A stretch of 13,630 bases of DNA from Anaerobacillus sp. Lineage in GTDB: Bacteria > Bacillota > Bacilli > Bacillales_H > Anaerobacillaceae. The stretch spans positions 1 to 13,630 of the forward strand of contig SKOL01000648.1 in NCBI GenBank assembly GCA_007120055.1, written 5' to 3'. Position 1 is the stretch's first letter. Every line of letters begins with the position of its first letter. Under the pieces are notes generated by a model. That model saw nothing but the letters and a program-made list of their open reading frames with translations. It was not told the origin of the DNA and searched no databases. The position numbers and the translations under genes are program-made. Positions 5,625 to 12,353 of this stretch are shown here, piece by piece.

Positions 5625-6788
5625 ATGAAAAAGTGGATTATCATCGGTGGCGGAATCCAAGGTTGTACGATGGCTAGCTATTTGAGACAAGAACTAAACA
5701 TTAAAGCGAATGAAATGCTAATTGTTGACCGAAAAGAAAGACCGTTGCAAAACTGGAAACAGTTCACTAAGGAGTTACAAATGACTTATTTACGTTCTCC
5801 GTCGATTCACCATATCGACCCTCGACCATTTGCTCTTGAAAAATTTGCTAAACAACATCAACAAAAAGGAGCCCTTCAATTTTATGCACCTTACGACCGA
5901 CCTTCCTTACAACTTTTTAATCAACATTGTGATGAAGTATTATCCGAAATTGAAATAGAAAAATGTTGGGTTTCAGGTAAAGTTATCGGATTAAAGAAGT
6001 GTTCAAATAAACGTGGCTGGAACGTCCAATTACAATGTGGCAAAGAACTGGAAGCTAAAAATATTGTGATCGCCATCGGCTTAAGTGACCAATTAAATTG
6101 GCCAAACTGGGCAAAAGAAGGTAAAAAGAACGGTGCTAACATCGTTCATGTATTTGATGATAAACATCAGCTAACGGTTAATAAACCAATTGTAATTATT
6201 GGTGGAGGAATTAGTGCTGCCCATGCTGCACTAAAGTGGAGCAAGTTAATGCCAGGCAAAGTAACTATGATTGTTCGACGTCCTTTATCCGTTCACCAGT
6301 TTGATTCAGACCCTGGTTGGTTAGGGCCGAAGTTTATGACTGGATTTAACAAAGTAAATTGTTTTGAAAAACGAAGAAAAATGATAAAAGAAGCACGAAA
6401 TTCTGGGTCGCTACCTTCCGAACTAAAAACAAGTATTGAAAAACAAAAAAATCGCGGGAACTTAAATGTAATCATTGATGAAGTGAAAGATTATCAACAT
6501 GACGCCCACAGTCTAAAATTAAAATCTGGTCAAATCGTTGCTGCAGAAGGGATTTTATTAGCTACGGGATTTGAACAAAAGCCCCCTGGAATGAGTTGGT
6601 TACAAACAGTGATCCAAACTTATTGCTTACCATGTTCATCATGTGGATACCCAATACCAAAACCTTCTTTAGAATGGATAGACGGACTATATTTGCTCGG
6701 CGCTCTAGCAGAACTTCAATTAGGTCCAGTGGCAAGAAATATTTCCGGAGCTAGACGAGGTGCTGAAAGAATTCTCTCATCATTTTAA
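5625..6788 (+). CDS. FAD/NAD(P)-binding oxidoreductase, probably Zur-regulated
   Basis: A 387-residue two-dinucleotide-binding flavoprotein. The FAD-binding GxGxxG is IIIGGGIQG (residues 5-13), the second nucleotide site is IVIIGGGISAAHAA (189-202; GxGxxA, as often seen in NADPH-binding enzymes), and LLATGFEQ (311-318) is the ATG motif closing the FAD site. The C-terminal GALAELQLGPVARNISGARR (359-378) is a conserved-looking end. The layout resembles the SidA/IucD-like and NAD_binding_9 groups of N-hydroxylating or reductase flavoproteins, but no substrate can be named. A CxxCxxC motif (C334, C337, C340) could bind metal. ATG 5625 follows AAGGAG (5611-5616) at 8 bases. An in-frame ATG at 5595 lies inside the Zur-like box and has no ribosome site. 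It is transcribed divergently from the zinc chaperone gene, implying work under zinc starvation. Confidence 0.82.
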   Translation: MKKWIIIGGGIQGCTMASYLRQELNIKANEMLIVDRKERPLQNWKQFTKELQMTYLRSPSIHHIDPRPFALEKFAKQHQQKGALQFYAPYDRPSLQLFNQHCDEVLSEIEIEKCWVSGKVIGLKKCSNKRGWNVQLQCGKELEAKNIVIAIGLSDQLNWPNWAKEGKKNGANIVHVFDDKHQLTVNKPIVIIGGGISAAHAALKWSKLMPGKVTMIVRRPLSVHQFDSDPGWLGPKFMTGFNKVNCFEKRRKMIKEARNSGSLPSELKTSIEKQKNRGNLNVIIDEVKDYQHDAHSLKLKSGQIVAAEGILLATGFEQKPPGMSWLQTVIQTYCLPCSSCGYPIPKPSLEWIDGLYLLGALAELQLGPVARNISGARRGAERILSSF

Positions 6789-6841
6789 AAATTATGTCCC
6801 TCCCTAATTAAGTTCTAAACTTCAACAAAAAATTATACTTA

Positions 6842-6847
6842 TATAAT
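6842..6847 (+). promoter_or_regulatory. Possible -10 of the phospholipase D-like gene
   Basis: A perfect TATAAT lies 37 bases before the ATG. The best -35, TTCAAC (6821-6826), leaves only 15 bases, so the promoter is weak or extended. TTCAAC and GTTGAA (6854-6859) also form a loose inverted repeat around the -10. No terminator follows the flavoprotein, so read-through from it is possible. Confidence 0.3.
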
Positions 6848-6883
6848 AGCATCGTTGAATTCTCGCTAAATGGGGTGGGACAG

Positions 6884-8302
6884 ATGAAATGGGTATTAAA
6901 ACTGACATTGGCATTTTCACTTACTTTCATCTTATACGGACTAATCTTTGGTGTAGTTATTTTTAATTTTTATAACCCTACCACATCTGACAACTATTCC
7001 ACGAGCAATTTTTTTAGTGAAGGAAAGTCAACAGATCGAGTCGTTCTTTTAGAAGATAATGATGAAGCGTTAATTGCTCGTATTCACTTTATTGAAAATG
7101 CAGAGGAAACCTTAGACATAACTTCCCACACTATCCATTCTGGTTTTTCAACTGATGTTATTTTTGGATCAATCATGGAAGCCGCGGACCGTGGGGTACA
7201 AGTACGGGTGCTACTTGATGGAATGTTTCATAACTTAAGAGGTCCAGTGCGTGGAGTACAGTATGCGTTTTATAACCATCCAAATATAGAATTGAAATTT
7301 TATGAACCTCTCTCGTTACTAAAACCGTGGACTTGGAACAATCGCCTTCACGATAAAATAATGATTAGCGATCAAAACCTGGCAATGATCGGTGGCAGGA
7401 ACATCGGTGATAAATATTTTACAACTGACGACGGCACTGTCCATGATCGTGATGTGGTCATTATTAATCAAAGCTTAGATACTTCACCGGACAGTGTACT
7501 TCATCAATTAAATGACTATTTCAGCCTTGTATGGCAGCACGAATTTTCAAAAAGTCCGATAAAACAACTGAACCGATCACAACAGTCACGTGGTGAAGCA
7601 ACGGCAGCTAAACTGAAAGAGAAATTAGTTAGTGCAAAACAAATACATCCCGAACTTTTCCCCACCCAAAATAATTGGCATGAAAAGTCAATACCTACAA
7701 ATAAAATAACGTTACTTCATAACGGAATTAAACGTCTCAATAAGGAGCCCATTGTTTGGAAAAACATCACTACCTTACTGGAAATGGCAGAAGAGTCAAT
7801 TTTTGTCCAAAGCCCATATGTAATACCTACTAAAGAAATGCAAGCTTATGTAGACAAAGAAGCGGTTTCGGCTCTCGGGATAACAATATCGACAAACTCA
7901 CTTTCAGCAACCCCGAATGTGCTCGCTTTTTCGGGCTATCTGAATAATCGAAAGATGCTCGTTGAATGTGGGGTAACAATTTATGAATATCAAGGACCAA
8001 GGTCAATTCACGGAAAAACATTAGTCGTTGATAATAGACTTAGTGTGATCGGATCATTTAATATCGATCACCGCAGTAGTTTTTTAAGTACAGAAACAAT
8101 GGTAGTCATTGACAGTAAAGAGTTAGCTACGCAACTTGAAAAAGAAATAAAGAAGCACCATTTTAAAAATAGTTTACTCGTACAAGGTGATTATTCTTAT
8201 GAAGAAAGCGATCTAGTTGATGCTGGCGAAGTATCATTTGTTAAAAAATTAGTTACCCACATTCTTTCTAAGGTGACGAGATTTTTTGATTTTATGTTGT
8301 AA
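6884..8302 (+). CDS. Membrane-anchored phospholipase D family protein (cardiolipin synthase-like)
   Basis: 472 residues. One N-terminal hydrophobic segment (about residues 3-28) anchors the enzyme, and the rest is predicted outside the membrane. Two HKD motifs form the catalytic pair: HDKIMISD (H156, K158, D163) followed by GGRNIGDKYF, and HGKTLVVD (H376, K378, D383) followed by GSFNIDHRSSFLSTE. Intact H, K and D in both halves indicate an active phosphatidyl transferase or phosphodiesterase working through a phospho-histidine. The pattern is that of cardiolipin synthase-like and PLDc proteins; ordinary Bacillus ClsA has two N-terminal membrane segments, so this is a related but distinct form. 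Start: ATG 6884 follows GGGGTGGG (6872-6879). An in-frame GTG at 6875 lies inside that ribosome site, so I rejected it. Terminator-like hairpins follow at 8394. Confidence 0.88.
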   Translation: MKWVLKLTLAFSLTFILYGLIFGVVIFNFYNPTTSDNYSTSNFFSEGKSTDRVVLLEDNDEALIARIHFIENAEETLDITSHTIHSGFSTDVIFGSIMEAADRGVQVRVLLDGMFHNLRGPVRGVQYAFYNHPNIELKFYEPLSLLKPWTWNNRLHDKIMISDQNLAMIGGRNIGDKYFTTDDGTVHDRDVVIINQSLDTSPDSVLHQLNDYFSLVWQHEFSKSPIKQLNRSQQSRGEATAAKLKEKLVSAKQIHPELFPTQNNWHEKSIPTNKITLLHNGIKRLNKEPIVWKNITTLLEMAEESIFVQSPYVIPTKEMQAYVDKEAVSALGITISTNSLSATPNVLAFSGYLNNRKMLVECGVTIYEYQGPRSIHGKTLVVDNRLSVIGSFNIDHRSSFLSTETMVVIDSKELATQLEKEIKKHHFKNSLLVQGDYSYEESDLVDAGEVSFVKKLVTHILSKVTRFFDFML

Positions 8303-8393
8303 AAGCAGTTTTAAGAGCAGAGAGTTTAACAGCATCGTTGAAAGATGTCTAAAAGCACCAATATGAGGTGTATTTTTTAACATATATCAACGT

Positions 8394-8419
8394 GAGCACC
8401 TTTTTAGAGGTGCTCTTTA
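8394..8419 (+). terminator. Rho-independent terminator of the phospholipase D-like gene
   Basis: GAGCACC (8394-8400) pairs with GGTGCTC (8409-8415) across an 8-base loop and is followed by TTTATT. A weaker version (CACC 8356-8359, GGTG 8367-8370, then a T-run) lies just before it. The right arm of this hairpin is also the first base run of the 113-bp repeat. Confidence 0.7.
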
Positions 8420-8650
8420 TTGAGTTTCTCTGATTTTATTTGCGATTTTTCTTTTTTACTTGCGATTCTCCTCTTTTCACTTGCGATTTTCCAAAGTTTT
8501 CTTGCACGACACCTTATGGGAGGTGCTTTTTATTGAGTTTCTCTGATTTTATTTGCGATTTTTGCTTTTTTCTTGCGATGCTCCCCTTTTTACTTGCGAT
8601 TTTTCCTGTTTTTTTTGCACGACACTTCATGAGGGGGACCTTTTATTGAA
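8409..8650. repeat. 113-bp tandem repeat (two full units and a partial third) made of 20/21-nt sub-repeats
   Basis: 8409-8521 and 8522-8634 align without gaps at about 96 of 113 positions; in the first 42 bases only one differs. A third copy begins at 8635, matches TTATTGA in register (8417, 8530, 8643), and then stops. Inside each unit TTGCGAT recurs at 8440, 8460 and 8481, then TTGCACGAC at 8502; in the second unit the same cores are at 8553, 8573, 8594 and 8615. So a 20/21-base beat is nested in a 113-base beat. The junction of units one and two holds a small hairpin, CACCT (8510-8514) with AGGTG (8521-8525), followed by CTTTTT, like the terminator at 8394. The DNA is very T-rich on the plus strand, and the open frames in it look accidental. 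Confidence 0.88.
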
Positions 8651-8652
8651 TC

Positions 8653-8688
8653 AAAAAAAGCTACCACCCAACCATGGATAGTAGCTTT
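8653..8688 (-). terminator. Rho-independent terminator of the BCCT gene
   Basis: On the minus strand AAAGCTAC and GTAGCTTT (complements of 8681-8688 and 8657-8664) pair across 16 bases, and a T7 run follows (complement of A 8653-8659). It lies 65 bases beyond the stop, after the 20-nt repeats. Confidence 0.75.
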
Positions 8689-8714
8689 CATATATTGACT
8701 TTCGTTTATTCGCA

Positions 8715-8774
8715 AACTAGCCGTTTTATTAGCTAACTAGACGCCTAATCAGTTAACTAGCCGTTTTATCAGCT
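8715..8774. repeat. Three tandem 20-nt units overlapping the BCCT stop codon
   Basis: Units start at 8715, 8735 and 8755, each with AACTAG. Units 1 and 3 are 19 of 20 identical (AACTAGCCGTTTTAT-T/C-AGCT), and unit 2 has 14 of 20 in common with unit 1. A more decayed unit may precede at about 8695. Unit 3 encodes the last residues of the BCCT protein and supplies its stop (8753-8755), so the coding tail (ADKTAS) is echoed just downstream. Confidence 0.75.
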
Positions 8775-10288
8775 AGTTTTTTCTCTTTTTTTACAGCGAC
8801 TTCATTGTTCTGCTCTTTTAAATCTTGGTTTAGTGCTTTGACTAAACCGTAGCACATCACTAATACAATAACGGTAAGTGGCAAGGCACTAACGATGATC
8901 GCGGTTTGTAAACCGGCTAGGCCACCTGATGCCATCAACACTAACGTTGATGCTACTAAAATAATTCCCCAAGTTACTTTTACTCGATTTGACGGGTTTA
9001 GCTTACCGCCAGTTGTCAGCATTCCTAAAACAAACGTCGCTGAATCAGCGGAAGTAACGAAGAATGTCGTAATTAATGCGACTGTTAAAATTGATAAAAT
9101 AATCCCAAATGGTAAGTTTTGATACACATAGAATAAGGCGGTTTCTAATCCTTGACCAGAAACATTCAGTCCTTGAACAAGTTCTAAGTAAATACCTGTG
9201 CCTCCGAAAACAGTAAACCAAAGCGCACAAACTAAAGTCGGCACGAGAAGAACTGCTACAGTAAACTCTCTAATTGTTCTTCCTTTTGAAACGCGAGCAA
9301 TGAACATCCCAACAAATGGGGTCCATGAAATCCACCATGCCCAGTAAAAGACCGTCCAACCTTGAGTAAAGGCAGCTTCGCTATTTTCAAATGGTGACAA
9401 GCGTAATCCCATTAAAGCAACATTTTGTACATAGCTTCCTAAACTAGTTGTAAACAAGTTAAGTAAAAATAATGTTGGACCGAGGATCAGCATTGCAAAA
9501 AGTAATATCGTAGCTAAAGACATATTGACATTACTTAATATCTTAATTCCTCTTGAAAGACCTGTGTTTGCTGAGATGATGAAAAGAACTGTTATGATAC
9601 CCATGATCATCATTTGAACCATAAAGTTATTAGGAATACCGACAAGATATTCTAAGCCAGCGTTTATTTGTTGAGAACCTAGCCCTAAAGAGGCTGCTAC
9701 TCCGAACAAAGTCGCAAATACAGCTACAACATCGACCGTTTGACCGATCGGACCTTTCACCTTTTCACCAAGCACAGGATAAAGTGTTGCACTCATTAAT
9801 CCAGGTGCGTCTTTTCTAAACTTTTGATATGCAAGTGCTAATGCAACAATGGCATAAATCGCCCATGCATGTAACCCCCAATGTAACCACGTATAACGCA
9901 TTCCGACAATGACTGATTGTTCTGTGCTTCCATCTCCCATTGGTGGAGCAGCAAAGTGGGCAATCGGTTCTGAAACCCCATAAAAAAGGAGCCCAATCCC
10001 CATTCCTGCAGAGAATAACATCGCAAACCAAGTTGGACGACTATACTCAGGTTTAGAGTCAGGTTTTCCAAGTTTTATTTTTCCATACTTACTAAAGATC
10101 ATAAAAATCGCAAATACGAGGAAAAACGTAGCGACTAACTGATAATACCACCCAAATGATTCAAGCATAAAGCTTTGTGCTACTCCCATCGCTTGACCCA
10201 ATTGATTAGGGATAAGTATACCTATTAATACGAAAATACTAGCGATTGCAACGGATATTTTAAAAATCGACCTGTCACTTTTATCCAA
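8753..10288 (-). CDS. BCCT-family betaine/carnitine/choline transporter (OpuD/BetM-like)
   Basis: A secondary transporter of 511 residues with about 12 membrane spans, which takes up glycine betaine or related trimethylammonium compounds as osmoprotectants. The glycine-rich stretch GMGIGLLFYGVSEP (residues 95-108) is the Na+-coupled BCCT motif in TM3. FYWAWWISWTPFVGMFIARV (315-334), followed by SKGRTIREF, is the family signature with its tryptophan-rich substrate box. N- and C-terminal tails are short, the C-terminal one being lysine-rich and soluble. The best start is TTG 10288: the nearby ATG is out of frame, no in-frame ATG lies upstream, and AAGGAAG (just before the TTG, complement of about 10298-10304) serves as the ribosome site. 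It is a single gene with its own terminator. Glycine betaine is the likely substrate, but choline or carnitine cannot be excluded. Confidence 0.93.
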   Translation of the reverse strand: MDKSDRSIFKISVAIASIFVLIGILIPNQLGQAMGVAQSFMLESFGWYYQLVATFFLVFAIFMIFSKYGKIKLGKPDSKPEYSRPTWFAMLFSAGMGIGLLFYGVSEPIAHFAAPPMGDGSTEQSVIVGMRYTWLHWGLHAWAIYAIVALALAYQKFRKDAPGLMSATLYPVLGEKVKGPIGQTVDVVAVFATLFGVAASLGLGSQQINAGLEYLVGIPNNFMVQMMIMGIITVLFIISANTGLSRGIKILSNVNMSLATILLFAMLILGPTLFLLNLFTTSLGSYVQNVALMGLRLSPFENSEAAFTQGWTVFYWAWWISWTPFVGMFIARVSKGRTIREFTVAVLLVPTLVCALWFTVFGGTGIYLELVQGLNVSGQGLETALFYVYQNLPFGIILSILTVALITTFFVTSADSATFVLGMLTTGGKLNPSNRVKVTWGIILVASTLVLMASGGLAGLQTAIIVSALPLTVIVLVMCYGLVKALNQDLKEQNNEVAVKKEKKLADKTAS

Positions 10289-10328
10289 AACATGACACTT
10301 CCTTCCATAAACATTTTATTGTTTGTAA

Positions 10329-10353
10329 AGTATATTCTGTACGAACAGTTCGT
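10329..10353 (-). promoter_or_regulatory. Possible BCCT promoter -10 with adjoining palindromic operator
   Basis: On the minus strand TATACT (complement of 10329-10334) is a good -10, although no clear -35 is found at 17 bases. A perfect palindrome ACGAAC-A-GTTCGT (10341-10353) falls in what would be the promoter spacer, a typical operator position for TetR- or GbsR-like repressors. Its single-base centre excludes the LexA box, which needs four. Confidence 0.4.
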
Positions 10354-10406
10354 TATTTAATTAAACCATAAATTTTATAAAAAGGAAAAAGGGATAAATG
10401 GCGATA

Positions 10407-10595
10407 TTACCGAGTTTTTTGTGATAGTAATTTATTGATTGAAGTTATCTTATACGATCTATAATAATACTCGTAAATGAGTTCGAATTCTCCTGTTTTC
10501 ATTTCGAGAGTAAAAATAAACGCACCCCTCCAACAACATCGTTTTGTTTTATCATCTACTATAACATGACGAATATTAATTTTTAACAGCCCCAA
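10407..10595 (-). CDS. Possible small protein (62 residues), doubtful
   Basis: An open frame from TTG 10595 to TAA 10409-10407 in the 534-bp gap between the divergent transporter genes. A purine stretch (AGGTAGTTGGTGA on the minus strand) just before it could serve as ribosome site. The product reads KINIRHVIVDDKTKRCCWRG near its start and ends lysine-rich. It has no membrane segment and no motif I can name. The alternating hydrophobic pattern is protein-like, but an open frame of this length can arise by chance in a gap this size. No promoter or terminator is apparent. It could also be a remnant of a larger gene. Confidence 0.28.
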   Translation of the reverse strand: MGLLKINIRHVIVDDKTKRCCWRGAFIFTLEMKTGEFELIYEYYYRSYKITSINKLLSQKTR

Positions 10596-10599
10596 ATCA

Positions 10600-10822
10600 C
10601 CAACTACCTAATATTTTACATACAACGTATAAAAAGGTAGATATTAAGTGATTTTATCGCTAGTCACCAGGAAAAAATTATGATAGGATAATAATTACTT
10701 ACAACACTTTAACGCATTAACGCTTTTAACCATTTAATTTTTTTTAAGGTTAATAGAAAAATATATGTCAAAAGTAGACAATATAAAAAGAGAGAGCTTA
10801 GAAAGTTGAGAGGAGAATTTAT
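10600..10822. other. Upstream region of the NSS symporter gene
   Basis: This AT-rich stretch holds a TTAACC (10726-10731) / GGTTAA (10748-10753) inverted repeat over a T-run, and the direct repeat TTAACGC within 10710-10722. GAGAGGAGA (10808-10816) is the ribosome site for the gene at 10823. I found no convincing -35/-10 pair and no riboswitch. Confidence 0.4.
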
Positions 10823-12187
10823 ATGTCAACAAGAAATACATCAAACCTTAACGAGCCTAGAGAACAGTGGGGAACAAGATTCGGTTTTATGCTTGCCGCT
10901 GCTGGTTCAGCAGTCGGTTTAGGAAATATATGGAGGTTTCCATTTGTCGTTGGTGAAGGCGGTGGGGCTGCATTCGTATTATTATATTTAGGATTCGTCC
11001 TACTTATCGGACTGCCTTTAATCATTGGTGAAATTAGTATCGGGAGAAAAGGACGTAGCAATGCCATGGATAGCTATAAAGTGATCCAACCTAATTCAAA
11101 ATGGTATTTGAATGGGTTCATTGGAGTCATTGTAAACTTTATGATTTTATCCTTCTACTCCGTGATCTCTGGATGGGCTCTTTATTATTTTATTCTTGCC
11201 CTTACTGGAAACCTAATTGCCAATGAAAAAAATTATGAAAATGCATTTGGTGGTTTTATTACTGATCCAATTATGCCGATTGTATGGCAAGCACTTTTAA
11301 TGAGCATTGTTGTATTAATTGTGCTAAGAGGTGTGAAAAAAGGGATTGAAAAATGGAATAACATTTTAATGCCTACACTTTTTGTTTTATTAATTATATT
11401 AGTTTTTAAGAGTACCAGCTTAGAAAATGCTCAAGAAGGGTTACAATTTTTCTTACAACCTGATTTCTCTGCAATTAATTCAGGAGTTATCTTAGCAGCT
11501 TTAGGACAAGCTTTCTTTAGTTTAAGCTTAGCTACTGGAATGTATGTTACTTACGGAAGTTATAAACGAAACGAAAATAGTATAGTGGGGAATGCTGGAG
11601 GAATTGTTTTTCTTGATGTTTTTGTTGCGATTTTAGCTGGATTAATTATTTTTCCTGCAGTCTTTCACTATGGAATTGATCCAGGACGTGGGCCTGACTT
11701 AGTGTTTATCACGTTTCCTTATATTTTTACTGATATGCCTTTTGGAACGATTTTTGCAATAGTTTTCTTCTTCTTCGTCTTTGTATCTGCCTTAACTTCT
11801 GCGATCTCTTTATTAGAAGTTGTTGTTGCTTTTGTAAAAGAAAAGTTCAATCTTTCTCGTAAAGTAGCTGCTCCAGTTACTGGAGTAGTGATTACGACAG
11901 TTGGTGCGTTCACTGCGCTATCATTTGGTCCACTATCACATATAACTGTATTTGACCTGACGATCTTTGGGTTGTTTGACTTTATCGCGGCTCAAGTGCT
12001 AATCCCATTTTCCGGATTCCTATTATGTATCTTTTTAGGATGGGTGTGGAAGCCACATGAGGTGAAGCTCGAAATCGAGAAAGAAGGAAATAAATTCCCA
12101 TTATTTAAATTATGGAGCTTCTTGATTCGTTACGTGATACCGGTTATTCTATTAGTAATCTTTTTGGATTCAATAGGTATTTTATAA
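10823..12187 (+). CDS. Neurotransmitter:sodium symporter (NSS/SNF) family transporter
   Basis: 454 residues, the size of bacterial NSS proteins such as MhsT and the YocR/YhdH group. The family hallmark GSAVGLGNIWRFP (residues 28-40) is the unwound part of TM1 that binds Na+ and the amino-acid substrate, and REQWGTRFGFMLAAAG before it is also typical. About 11 hydrophobic spans follow, and the C-terminal span ends the protein without a cytoplasmic tail. Members import amino acids using the sodium gradient; in bacteria the substrates are mostly hydrophobic amino acids. ATG 10823 follows GAGAGGAGA at about 6 bases, a strong site. A long hairpin after the stop makes this a one-gene unit. The family call is secure and the substrate is not known. 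Confidence 0.93.
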   Translation: MSTRNTSNLNEPREQWGTRFGFMLAAAGSAVGLGNIWRFPFVVGEGGGAAFVLLYLGFVLLIGLPLIIGEISIGRKGRSNAMDSYKVIQPNSKWYLNGFIGVIVNFMILSFYSVISGWALYYFILALTGNLIANEKNYENAFGGFITDPIMPIVWQALLMSIVVLIVLRGVKKGIEKWNNILMPTLFVLLIILVFKSTSLENAQEGLQFFLQPDFSAINSGVILAALGQAFFSLSLATGMYVTYGSYKRNENSIVGNAGGIVFLDVFVAILAGLIIFPAVFHYGIDPGRGPDLVFITFPYIFTDMPFGTIFAIVFFFFVFVSALTSAISLLEVVVAFVKEKFNLSRKVAAPVTGVVITTVGAFTALSFGPLSHITVFDLTIFGLFDFIAAQVLIPFSGFLLCIFLGWVWKPHEVKLEIEKEGNKFPLFKLWSFLIRYVIPVILLVIFLDSIGIL

Positions 12188-12223
12188 TTTTAAGGATCAC
12201 AAAACGTAAATTTTAATAATAAT

Positions 12224-12280
12224 GAGGGGGCTGCATGAAAAGTGATAGACACTTTTCATGCAGCCCCTCTTAAAATTTTT
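12224..12280 (+). terminator. Long hairpin terminator after the NSS gene
   Basis: The left arm 12224-12244 and right arm 12250-12269 pair over 20 bp, with only one bulged G in the left arm and a 5-base loop (ATAGA). The arms end in GAGGGG / CCCCTC and AAAAGTG / CACTTTT. TTAAAATTTTT follows on the plus strand. The stem is unusually long for a terminator and may also protect transcript ends. Confidence 0.75.
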
Positions 12281-12353
12281 CAAATATAGCCACATAATTG
12301 ACCGTTTAAATAAAAAACTAAAAGGACAATTATATTTTACGGAGGCTGTACAT

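Noticed and set aside
6848..8342. 12-base direct repeat AGCATCGTTGAA at 6848-6859 and 8331-8342 flanking the phospholipase D-like gene, as a sign of insertion
   Set aside because: A few 12-base matches are expected by chance in 13.6 kb of AT-rich DNA. There are no inverted ends, integrase or composition break.
8440..8649. 69-codon frame through the 113-bp repeat
   Set aside because: It consists of Phe/Leu-rich translation of T-rich repeats, has no ribosome site, and simply follows the repeat.
10341..10353. LexA (SOS) box
   Set aside because: The Bacillus box needs GAAC and GTTC separated by four bases; here the gap is one.
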